DNA from: Lactifluus volemus
Lineage: Eukaryota; Basidiomycota; Agaricomycetes; Russulales; Russulaceae
NCBI GenBank assembly: GCA_022376515.1
Contig: WTXI01000008.1
Span: forward strand, 124,001 to 188,000
Direction: 5' to 3'
DNA length: 64,000 nt
In this document: positions 23,287-34,056 of the stretch, piece after piece
Position numbering within the stretch: the first letter of the stretch is position 1
How the letters are laid out: each line of letters begins with the position of its first letter
The notes under the pieces: model-generated
Databases searched by the model: none
What the model was told of the DNA's origin: nothing
The model's input: only the letters and a program-made list of their open reading frames with translations
Translations under genes and position numbers: made by a program

Positions 23287-24243
23287 TTCATCTCGCGAGA
23301 GGCTTATAGTACCTAGCCTGTTGAAGTTGGGTCTCGGATTGGCAAGTGAGCATCTGAGTACTGTATGTTTCGAAATTGCCACCCGCCAACTTACAATTGA
23401 CGTGACCAGGTTATCACCCATCAGGTGTCCCAATTTCCAAACGATTTACTACTATGAGTGCCAATGATACGTGCCCAGGTACTCCTGCTAGGTGCCACAT
23501 CAGCAAGACGGAAAGTTGCTAGGATGAATAGGATACAAGTGCTAACAGTGGCGGCGGTGGCGTGGGAGCCTGAGTGGCTGTTCGAATGCTGAGGTGGCGG
23601 AGAGGGGGAGGCAATGGCAGGAGAAAATGAAAACCGTGAACGCTGACTGCTTGCTAAGGCGGCGGCGACCAGCAATTTTTCTCGGCAGTAGCTCAGCAAC
23701 ATACCTCGGTGGTGGAGCCTGGGAGAGAGTCAAAGCGTTGAATATGGTAAGGAGATCAGCCAGGAGATCGACCCACGTTACTCCAGCGATCCTCAAGTGC
23801 TGTTGGGCGGCAGCAGTAGCGAGGGCAAGGTGAGGAGAGGGTGGTTGCGTGTGGAAGCCAGGAGTACAGGCCCTCACGAGTTCAAGAACACTGGCAGTCA
23901 TGTGATAAGAACGCAGCCTCAAGATTTCCGAGTCAAGGGAAAAGCAAGGGAATAAGTATCGTTCGCCCCCCGAACCCCCAACAGTCCATGTCCTGCGCAC
24001 TTTCAATTTGGTTTCGGTCCATCTGATGTTCCTTTCTGCATTTCCTTCAGGCATTCATCTAGACTGCTAACACATGTGGTGCCCATTGCCGAACAGTACC
24101 TCTTCAGGAGGTGTCACTTCTGTCTCAAGTTCCTTATCAGAGGCATTGGACACGGTACCTAGTATCCGCGCCTTTCTTTCGGTCTTCATTCCCCTGCTTA
24201 TAACCCCCAATCGCTTGATCTTGGCACTCGAAAACTCGCAATC
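23133..24243. other. STE3-3 / STE3-4 divergent intergenic region
   Basis: Shared upstream region of two divergent receptors. 23133-23286 is the STE3-3 leader, 23500-24030 is repeat R1 copy C, and 24024-24243 is the STE3-4 leader. No small pheromone-like frame was found. Confidence 0.5.
23500..24030 (-). repeat. Repeat R1, copy C
   Basis: On the minus strand it reads MDRNQIESAQ, YHMTASVLELVRACTPGFH, LALATAAAQQHLRIAGVTW, DLLADLLTIFNALTLS and PRKIAGRRRLSKQSAFT in mostly compatible frames. It abuts the 5' edge of the STE3-4 duplication unit, while copy D abuts its 3' edge in the same orientation. Confidence 0.6.
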
Positions 24244-26190
24244 ATGATAAGTCCACCCCCCAATGAGCTCTTTACCGCATTTTCTTTCATTGGCTTCCTC
24301 ACGTGCGCTATTCCTTTCTACTGGCACTTTCAAGGTCAGTTATAATCTATGAAGGGGAAGTACGAGCCCTAAGTATTCACGCCATAGCTCGGAACGTGGG
24401 AACTTGCTTGTACATGGTATGGACTGGTCTCGGGTGTTTGATACAATGCATCGACTCGATTGTATGGAACAAAAACATGGTCAACAGAGCTCCGGTTTAC
24501 TGTGACATCTGTACGCCCCTGAAGTATCACACCCGAAGTGTTCATTGACGAATATTCTTTCACGGATTCGACAGCCACCCGCTTTCAAGTCGCGCTCAAT
24601 TCTGCAGTCCCAGCTTGTGCACTCTGTTTTCAGCGTCGCCTCTACAAGTGTACGACTGTGACCACCGGAGGAGCGACGCGCGAAGAGAAACGCCGGGACG
24701 TTGTCATTGATCTGCTCATTGGTATTGGCATTCCAATTCTCCAGATCGTAGCTCGTAATTCCGCTCGTCGATCTCTTCATTGCCATTCATCTCACTGGAT
24801 GTGACGCAGAGCACGTTGTATCCGGACGACGTTACGTTATTTTTGAGGATTACGGGCCCGCCCCCAATACAGTATCGACGCCAGCCGCTATCCCTCTTTT
24901 CTCCGCATGGCCTGTTGCGATTGGAACCGTATCTTTCTTCTACTGCGGTAAGTATCCGGCCCTTACCCTTCACCTTCAGTCTTACAGCTCATTTTTTGAC
25001 AGTGATGAACATATATCACCTCTACAGACGTAAGCGTCAGTTCAAAGATATGCCAGTCATATCTTCGGGCTCCGGCATCAATGATCGAAGGCTCTACATC
25101 CGCCTCATGTTGCTTTCCTCTGTTGAGATACTTGGAACAATTCCGCTAGGGTCATATTACATTTCACTCGTGATGAAGCAAGGTTTAACGAAGTGGGGGA
25201 GCTGGGCTGACATCCACAGCTACTATTCTAAGATTGATCAGATCCCGAGCATCGTATGGAAACACGACTACACATCAGTTGTTGGTCTTGAGTTGACAAG
25301 ATGGTCGCTTGTCTTGTGCGCCTTCCTCTTCTTTGCGTTTTTTGGCCTTGCGGAAGAAGCGTGGAAACATTACCGTCTTGTGTACACATCTCTTGCCAAT
25401 CGTCTCGGCTACTCGACCTCGTCTAACACCACCTGTTCATCAAATGGGTACGTGGTTCAACTGACTGCTCTTGCGTGATGGGCTCATTTAATATTTTCAG
25501 TGCTCCGACTTCCTCTCAACTCACGGACAGAGCTACTGGCGGCATCGTCTTTGCGGCGACGCCAGGGCCGAGACGAGATTCCGCCATTTCATATTCCGAC
25601 CAACTTTCTATCTAGTCTGCTCGCATCGCCGACGACCTGAGGTCCGAGTTCAAAAGTTGGAAGTATCAAGATTTGGAGTTCACGGCGTCGTCCTCTATTT
25701 TCATCCTCCCAGATGGACAGCAGGGCGAGATCGCACACAGCTTCTTCACATACGTGTTACATCTACATGTAGTGCCAAGCGTGTATTTATTCGATTTTAC
25801 AATATATACAGTATAGCCCGTAATCTTTGGCTTAGGGTTGATACAAATTCTTCGAGCCTGCCCATGCAAGCCTCGCACAATTTGCTTAGCCTTCCTACTA
25901 CACTACGATGATACGCCACCAAATTCATCGATCGTTCATCATTGATAGTAAGGGATCCTTTGATGGGCATAGATTTGATAGTATGCATCTTCCTCTGGCC
26001 AGTCTCCATCGACTTTCCTTTTGGTTGAATAGGCAACTCGACCTATTGGATGATTCGAAATGATGTATGGCGGAAACTTTATAAATTAGAAAGCTATGGA
26101 ACATTGAAACCTAGGAACCTGTGACTTATCTATGAGACCTGAAAACAAGCGGAAAGCTGGAAATTATCTCGTTTTGTTGATGGCTTAGTG
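24024..26190 (+). repeat. Segmental duplication unit B' (STE3-4), direct copy of 16178-18435
   Basis: Nearly the same sequence as the STE3-2 unit through leader, exons, introns and 3' flank, but it lacks about 60 bp of the tail/3' region (near 25735 versus 17895-17985). It is flanked by R1 copies on both sides. Confidence 0.8.
24244..25615 (+). CDS. STE3: STE3-type pheromone receptor 4 (tail cut by a nonsense codon)
   Basis: Close duplicate of receptor 2 with identical exon layout: SPPPNELFTAFSFIGFLTCA, NVGTCLYMVWTGLGCLIQ, SIVWNKNMVNRAPVYCDI, RFQVALNSAVPACALCFQRR, VMNIYHLYRRKRQFKDM, RLMLLSSVEILGTIPLGSYY and LCAFLFFAFFGLAEEAW. Differences from receptor 2 cluster in extracellular parts, such as the segment before TM7 (TSVVGLELT against PSVVGLELT). 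In the cytoplasmic tail a TAG at 25613-25615 replaces the GAG of receptor 2 right after SYSDQLSI, removing about 60 tail residues. The seven-TM core is intact, so it may still signal. The tail carries phosphorylation-type Ser-rich sequence in its paralogues, so truncation could affect desensitisation (inference). Confidence 0.88.
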
Positions 26191-27720
26191 ACTCTATAAT
26201 CAGCTAGGGTGGCTAGCATGCAAGTGCCAGACGGTGGCGGTGGCGGTGGCGTGGCAGAGGGATGGTGGCTGGCACGTTCGAATGCTGAGGCGGTGGAGGC
26301 AGCGGAGAGGGAGTCAAATGACAGCCGAAAATGAAATCGTGAATGCTGACTCTTTGCTAAGGTAGCGGCGACCAGCAAATTTTTCTCGGCCGTGGCTCGG
26401 CAACATGCCTCGGTGGTGGAGAAGGAACGGGATGCCACAACTCGTGTGGGCGACACTTTGAGTGAGATGCCACATGATACCGCCAGACGCTGGCATCAGA
26501 CGCTCGGACGATCGCAACTGCGATATCCAGCACAATCCTGATGCCATGGACGTCGACGTGATGCGGATGGAACCCCTCAGTGCCGAGTGATGAACGAAGG
26601 AATGTTGCCGAGTCCGCTATAAGCAATAAAGTTATATCACCAATGCACAAAGAAAAAAAGGGATAACGCACCTGACAACGCCTGGCAGGGAAGCACCCCC
26701 CAGACGCCCAACGCCCCACCAACTCTGATGAAACTGACGAGACCGGCAGCAGATAACTTGAAGGCTATCTGTGATACAGACCAGGAGCGACTCCGAGCGA
26801 GGGAGATCATCAGCCCACGCAGCCAAAGGCGACGTGCCAGATAATGACAATAAGATGGCCATCAGCACCTCAAGCGATCGCTTGAAGAAGGCGGGCGAGG
26901 ATGCGGGCGAGGGTGAGGGTGAGGGCACAGTACGAGCAGCCCTCCTCAAGCGCGCTATTGGCAGCGTGGCAGTGATGAAAGCGAAGGCGAGGGTGAGGGC
27001 AAGAGTCAAGGCGTTGAACATGGAGATCAGCCAGGAGGTTTATTCACATTACTCCTGGATCCAGCCATCCTCAAAGTGCTGTTGGGGGTGGCAGCAGCAA
27101 GGGTGAAGGTAAAAGTTCAACTACAGTCATGTGATAGTTCGCCTTCCGGCAACCCCGAAACCCCCCAAACACCTGCGCATTTTCAATTTGGTTTCGGTCG
27201 ATCTTTCTTTCAAGCAGTGGCCATGACGGAATTTTCTGTGTTATGAGCGGAGCGCCATAAGGACCAATTGTGCCCAGGACTCGACGACTCGTGCGGGACA
27301 GTCGCATTGTTGAACTAGGCCGGAGTTTTATGTTTATTGCCGTGACGTGTTGATATCTCCAGTGGGAATTTGAATCAAAAGGACATATTGATAAGGAATT
27401 AAGAATGCATTGACGTTTCCTTTGCATCACACTTCAGGTCCTTTGTTCAATCACGTGGCCAAGACAGGTCTGTTATACTAGTATCGTTTGACTGATTTCT
27501 GGCTTCAGTTGTGACGATTAATGTGGGCATAACGATGTTGCGGGTTCAGCGTTCAACGTTCAACAGAAAATGATGTATCAAAAAAAACCTCTTCCACTCT
27601 AGGGCAGTTCAGATCTGAAATGAGTACGTCTTAGGTCGTACTTAGTTGGCTTCAAGTTTGTCAGGTGTAGCCCAATAAATATGCGTGACCTCACGTACAT
27701 ATAAAGAAAGGGTACAACCT
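25616..27720. other. STE3-4 to NLR-2 intergenic region
   Basis: 25616-26190 is the degenerate tail and duplicated 3' flank of STE3-4. 26200-27440 is the longest R1 copy. 27440-27720 holds nothing recognisable. No CaaX precursor frame was found on either strand. Confidence 0.5.
26200..27440 (-). repeat. Repeat R1, copy D (longest, with about 560 bp extra)
   Basis: Matches copy C at both ends but carries about 560 bp more in the middle (about 26430-26990), including a short GCGAGGGTGAGG tandem run near 26900. Minus-strand frames read KIDRNQIENAQ, YHMTVVELL, MFNALTLALTLAFAF, SLEVLMAILLSLSGT and HPHHVDVHGIRIVLDIAVA. Possible remnant of a gene that has lost its centre in the other copies. Confidence 0.5.
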
Positions 27721-30700
27721 TTATCGACAATGTCTGCGTACATGGTTTACCAGTATCCGTGCAACCTTGCCATGTGCTCCTGCCGACGCAATCTGGAATG
27801 GACTCTCGCCCTTATTGTTCTGCACATGAACCCTCGCCCCATGCTTAAGCAGCAGCTTTGTAGCACGAACCCGTCCTTTATCTGTTGCTAGATGCAGTGG
27901 GGTTGATCGTTCATTGTCCCGTGCCATCACATCCGCACCGTGACACAACAATAAACCCATGATTTCGAAATGGCCACCCTGGGACGCGTAGTGTAGTGGC
28001 GTGCGGCCGTCATCGGTCTGCACGTTGACATTTGCACCCCATTGGATCAGTACCCGTGCTGCATCTAGCTCCCCTTTGTATGATGCTAGATGAAGTGGTG
28101 TCGAGTAGTCGTTATCCTGGGTGCCGACCTGTGCACCATGCTGCAGGAAAAGCTGCATGAGTTGGACCTGTCTATTCCATGACGCGAGGTGAAGTGGTGT
28201 GTGGCCATCCTTGTTCCGTAAATTAACATTTGCGCCACGGCCAAGCAGCAATTGCGCAGCCATAAATTCCCCTTCGCGTATGCCAGGTGTAGTGGAGTCA
28301 GATGGGCTTGATCCCAGGCATTTACATTCACGCCATGACCCAGTAATGACTCGATGATTTCGAAATAGCCGCCTTGCGTGCGTAGTGCAGTGGTGTCCGA
28401 CCATCGTTGGTCCGAACATTGACGTTGGCGCTCCATTGGAGCAGTAGTCGTGCTGCTCTAGCTTCCCTTTGTATGATGCTAGATGAAGTGGCGTCGAGCG
28501 GTCGTTATCCTGTGCGTCAACATGTGCCCATGCTGCAGGAATAACTGCATGATATGGACAGTCCATACCACGACACAAGGTGAAGGGGTGTCTGGCCATC
28601 CTTGTTTCGTAAATTGACATTTGCACCACAGCCAAGCAGAAGCTGCGCTGCCATAAACTCCCCTCTGCGTGATGCCAGTTCAAGTGGAGTCAGGTCGCTT
28701 TTATTCCGGACATTTAAATTCGCGCCGTTCTCCAGCAATAACCGCATAGTCCCGAGCTGGCCGCCTTCTGATGCAAGGTGTAGTGGCACATGGCCGTCCT
28801 TGTTCTGCAAATTGACATTGGCACCGCCTTCGAGAAGTAGTCGCACGGCCGCGACGTTCTCTTCATATATTGCAAGATGCAGGGCAGTCGAATGGACGTT
28901 ATCGCAGGCATTGATGTTCGCCCCATGATCCAGTAACGACCTAAGGATCTCGAGATTTCCGCCTGTCGATGCGATGTGTAGAGCCGTTTCGCCACAGTAG
29001 TTCCGCACATCGACGTTTGCACCCGATTGTAACAGTAGCTGTGAGGCCTCCAAGTCCCCTTGGAATGAGGCTATATGTAGCGGAGTGGAGCCATGATCCT
29101 TCGCATTCACATCGACCCCACGATCTAGCAACAACCGAACGATGTCGAGACATCTGCGCCTCAATGACCAGTGTAGCAGTGGGTAGCCATCGGAGGTCTT
29201 CTTCTCGACACTTGCGCCGCCCTTGAGCAACTCCCCTACAGCGCGGGAAGTACCAAGCCCTTCATCGCGTAATATTCGATCCAAGGGTGTCGCATTGTTA
29301 TTATCCAGCGCATCCGCGTTGGCGCCGTGTTCTAGCAGTAACTGTATGATGACCGAACATCTGCGGTCTGCTGCGACATGAAGTGGTGTCTGGCCCTGGT
29401 AGTCACAGGCATTCATGTCTGCACCACGACAAAGCAGCTGTTGGGCAATGTCGTAGTATCCGTTTCTCGATGCCAAATGTAACGGGGTCTCCCCAAACCA
29501 CCCCTGACTGTGTACGTCTACAGGGTGTTCGAGTAATAGCCGGGAGATTTCAATATGTTCTTGATGTAAAGCCACGTGTAATGGGGTGCCGTGAGTACCA
29601 CCGCGGGCAAGTACGTCCTCAGGATGCTTCGAGATGATGTATCGTGCCAAGCCACGCAATCCAGCTTCCGCGATGTAGTATAAAGGAACTGCCTCCGGTC
29701 GATCTGGGCGCATCGTCCAGGACGTTTTCCACATCCAGAGCCATGCAGCGAAATGTGGTTTGTCTGTGTCGAGTAAATTGTCGATCCCATCGCCTATATG
29801 TGATATCACATTTTCAAACTCGGCATGTTTGAACCAGTGCTTGGCAGCGTAGTGGGCTAGAGGAAATTTCTGGAGGTTCTCCCTGTCGATGTTGTAGTCT
29901 AGCCGAAGCAGGACACAGAGGCACGCTTGGGCCATGATTCTATGCGCAGGTTCGGGGAGAATGCGATAATGGGACGCTGCAGGTAAAGTGGCGAGGCGAT
30001 CCGAGATGAGGAACTCCTTAACGGAGAAGTGAGAGAATTGAACCACTCGCGAGCCCCAGGGGTCGCATCATCTTCTTCTTCATCGTCACTGTCGTCGTCA
30101 TCATTGCCATGTCGATGGAAACTAGACTGGAACAAGCCAACAAAACGGCCTGTTCTTCATCCTCCCAACGCCAATCCTCCCTCAACTTCGGGATCCCGCC
30201 ATCAGGGAATTCCATCGCAAGCATTTCCGCGAGCTCCTCCACACGAAGCGGGCGAACGGCCACAGTGAGGCATTGCAGAAGTCGATGTGCATCATCCCTG
30301 TTCTCTTCCGGGATCTCTCGTAGTATCCGCATATATGTATCATCGAGGGTAGCAGGCAGTGATTCGAGAGTACGCCGCACATTCCGCGCGAGACAACGGC
30401 GTAGAGACTCTAGTTGACAAAAAACCCAACGAAACCTGTTGGGTGTATAAGCAAGGCTTGTGAAGAGACAGCAATGTCCTCACATTCCACCTGCTCTGGC
30501 TGAGAGTGAGTCGATCACCAACTCCTTGTCTTCCTCACGCCAATTCTTCATCGAATGAACGACGGAAGTGATGTAATCGACGATATCCTTCGACTGTCCA
30601 CTTTGGTTGTGAAGGGATATGCAAGTGGATGCCAAGGGTAGAAAACAGTCCGGATGTCCATCTCTGGGCGGCTGGTAACGCAGAGACGCAAATTTGGGAG

Positions 30701-32471
30701 ACGCAAATTGACAAGTGCTTCCAGAAGCTTCAAGACCTTTCCGCGAGATGATGGCATCCCGCGATCAGGACATTCATCCACGGCATCTACAACAAGATAT
30801 ATGGGCACTTGACCCTCGAGCATCAGCATATCTTCGAGGCATTCTTTGAGTGCGTCGACACTGGGTTGATCAGAGCCGTTAGCATGCCTCGAATATAGAC
30901 CTCTCAAAGCGTCGCAGCAAGGTCGGATTGTCCGCAAATTTGAACGAGAAAAGACGAGAATAATGCACGGACGTCCTGTTTTCTGATCTCCTTGAAGTCG
31001 AAATAATAGTAAGCAATAAGTGTTCTATTGGAGAGGCGAGCGATATCTTTGATGATTGCGGAACTGGCCGACGCGTCACATTTAAGCTACCTCGGCCAAG
31101 CCGAGCCGGGATGGTGGACATACCAAAGAACACTCTTGCCAGAGCCCGCTACAGAAAAAGGTGCATCAGTAAAAAAGTGAGCGAGGACGGTGGGGTAATG
31201 TACGATTTCCGTGGATCCATAGTAGAGATCCAGATTCTTTCCATTCCGCGAACATCTTCCCTTGCGTGAACCACACCCCAGTGCCTTCATGCTGAGATTC
31301 GCACGCAGTGTTGAGAGTTACCGAAGAATCTGGTGGAGAAAGCCATTTTCCAAGTTTCTCTCGTAATTGGCCCCTATAACAGCGAGTGAGATCCCACAGT
31401 GACAGATGGCCTTGTGAAGATATCACGAACGGCTCAGATCGCAAACGTCGTTTGTCATTTGTTGAACTGTCAATCTGGTCTCCTCGCCACCTTGTATAGA
31501 ATGTTAAAACACTGCAGATGACTGATTGAATCTGGTTTGCGTACTGTTGAGAACCTTATTTACTTGTTCTCCAACGACCCACAATCTCTCATCGATACCC
31601 TCCACTTTCTACTGACCACCTGCACCTCGCTACTCACGCCCATCATTCTGTCATCGATCCCATGGGCGGCTTTCAGACCTTGAGCGGCTACCATCCGAAC
31701 TTCGTCTTGCGTCAGTCTGTCCAACCGAGACAGCGCATCCTCAATGTCGGTTCTTCCTATCAACTTGTTGAAGAACTTTTCTACACATCCGTGAGAGATA
31801 ACGATCACTGACCACCATGTCGACTCACTGGCTACTCCCCGCTCGATCTCGTTTGTCGCGATTGCAAGGATGGAAAGTACTTCAGCCATCACCTTCGCAA
31901 TTATATCTGTCAGCGATGCAATCTCTGCAACCTCGGTATACGCCTCGAGTCGTTTGATGAAATTCTCGATCCTCTCGAAGAGGTCGGCGAGTATTCCATG
32001 GCTCGCACGAACAGCCTTAACCGACTGAGACACTTTGGCGTCATAATCACACACGTAAAGGAATCAAGAAAAACTGGCTTACTGAGAGGAGGATGCCGAT
32101 TCCTGTAAATATTATACTTGCGGGAGGATATATCTATATAATGGATGTCAGTGTGCCGGTCGCCTGCAAGATCCAGGAGCCTACCCCACCAACAGAGGCG
32201 CCAATGGTTGTTGAAAACGTGCAGAGGACATGCACGACAGGATCGAGCCACTTTGTCAACCTATCGTTGCTATTTGTAGGTTGGTAAAAGTCGCGGATTT
32301 GGTTGCGAAGGGCAATAAGAATCGCATCGGCGGAGTCGCATGCATTAAGATGGGAGAATAATGGATGGGAGGTGAGGTTTTTCTTGGTCTTCTTCGTGTA
32401 GTCCTCCAAGGCTTATCGTAAATGTTTTGAAAGCGCGAGGATGGGTCGGTCGTAGAGGGGATCTGGGACAT
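27721..32471 (-). CDS. Goodbye-NACHT-ankyrin NLR-like protein 2
   Basis: Start at 32471 (MSQIPSTTDPSSRFQNIYDK). A fungal STAND Goodbye-type domain follows (NACDSADAILIALRNQIRDF, TKWLDPVVHVLCTFSTTIGA, then an intron and GILADLFERIENFIKRLEAY, SILAIATNEIE and GRTDIEDALSRLDRLTQDE), then a NACHT with AGSGKSVLW P-loop (about 31145), IYLVVDAVDECPD Walker B (about 30790) and LCVTSRPEMDIRT. A winged-helix-like part contains DDTYMRILREIPEENRDD and VVQFSHFSVKEFL. About 17 ankyrin repeats extend from about 29600 to 27730. A short acidic insertion lies at about 30065-30105 compared with NLR-1. Frame breaks include one near 32410 (AAGGCTT) and others in the repeats after 28520. Proteins of this class are NLR-type ATPases implicated in allorecognition and immunity; ligand and effector are unknown. 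Confidence 0.8.
28080..28690 (-). repeat. Internal tandem duplication of ankyrin repeats (period about 390 bp)
   Basis: About 28080-28300 closely matches about 28470-28690 (TGATGCTAGATGAAGTGG ... CCATCCTTGTT.CGTAAATT ... GCGCAGCCATAAATTCCCC). The period equals roughly four 33-residue ankyrin units, and the similarity at DNA level is far above that between other repeats of the gene. It looks like a recent repeat expansion. Confidence 0.7.
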
Positions 32472-34056
32472 ATTGTGGAGGGAGATAACTCTGTGTGTGG
32501 ACGTGCCCGAGACCGTGAGGTGCGCAGGGCAGGTCCTCAGTTAGAAGGGAATGAATATTTAACACCTGCACCACCACAGGCGGTGCTTAACATGGCTGTG
32601 TCCTCGGAAAGAACATTGGGGAGTTAAGCAGAAGGATGATTGCTGACGTAATGGTTACAACTGATTGACCAGTGAAATCCGGATGCTAGGGTCTGACAGC
32701 TACACTCACTTCACATACCATCGAGTATGTCCCTGCAGGTAGGCAGAACGCACAGCCAGCTACCATCAAGGTATCTGGGCACGAGTCCGTGGTTTAGGGT
32801 AGCCGTGGCCCATGGCCCTTGGCAAGCCAACAACAAGCGTTCATGGCTTATCGAGAAAACATTGCAACCCACATCAGCACGAACCTCCGCAGAAACGGCA
32901 ACAAACAACGAAGGTCAACCGTCAGCTCTATGATTCTGCTTTTATTTCCACCAGCTCTTTGTACATAAGGTACTTTGAGAATCTCTGATGATTCCTTCCC
33001 GTTGAGGTCGAGGTGCACCGTTTGTCGATGTCAAGTAACTTATTAAAGGCGACGAAGACTGACATGCTGGACGAAATTATTTGTACACATCACAACATGT
33101 TGAACGCAACCGAAGAGTCAGACAGCCCTACCGCGGGGGAAACTGATGGTGGGTTTTTATTTTGGATTAGACCTCAGGCAATGGGATGTAAAAGCTGTGA
33201 ATCCTCCTGAGGATAAGTTGGTTTGGAGCGAATCAGTGTGACCGAGTCACGGACGTCACAAAGTTTGGCCACGGCGACCCCGCGACGACACGCCCTCTAA
33301 CTCATTTTTTTGCAAGTTACTCTTGCCGCCATCACAGACGCCGTCGGTCGGCTTCGTCACTCTTATCATACCGGACTTCACGTTTTGGAAACCTGTGTAT
33401 GATTGACACCATTGGTGCCGTTCCTGGCCACTTGCGTATTATGCCTTTCTATGTCAATTGCGCCAGTCACAATGCCTCCCTCACACCACGAATGTAGCAT
33501 GCAGCATCGCTGATCGCTCACCCACGCACAAAGGGTTGAGGAGAACAAAGCGGTTGAGCCAGGGACTAGTTCGTTGGCTCCTAAAGATATATTCCTGAAA
33601 TTCGTTTGTGGCGCCTGGCGTCAGTGGCGTAATCCAACTATCTCCCCTGTTTCGTCGTCTCAGCTCCACCGTCTATTGAATAGTTTAACACCTCAAAACA
33701 GCTATCAACATCCTTCTCGATCTTTGATGTCTCTTTTCATCATTCTAGCCTATTCGACTCCTAACCATCCCGGCGTCTATCATGGCTTGCCGTTATTAGC
33801 TACAAACTACGTCCCTATCTTGGAAGACTTCCCAACAATGTTCCTTTCTGCATCCCCTTCAGGCATCCATAGAGCACCTGTCACTTCTACATCTCAAGAA
33901 TCTCGTCAGATGCATCCGACACGTACCTATTGATGGCTTCCTCTTTGCTCCGCTATCGAGTCACCAATAGATCTAGAGGTTCGGTGTACATTCAGGTGCC
34001 CGTTCCGCCTGTCGTTATAACTCCCAGTCGTTTGATTTTGGCTCTCGAAACGCACA
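32472..34056. other. NLR-2 to STE3-5 intergenic region
   Basis: 1.6 kb shared upstream region of the divergent NLR-2 and STE3-5. A frame at 33013-33210 (65 codons) has no domain. 33470-34056 is related to the STE3-2 leader. No pheromone precursor was seen. Confidence 0.5.

Noticed and set aside
26880..26960. GCGAGGGTGAGGG run as a CRISPR-like or satellite array
   Set aside because: Only a few imperfect short units inside repeat R1; simple-sequence slippage explains it.
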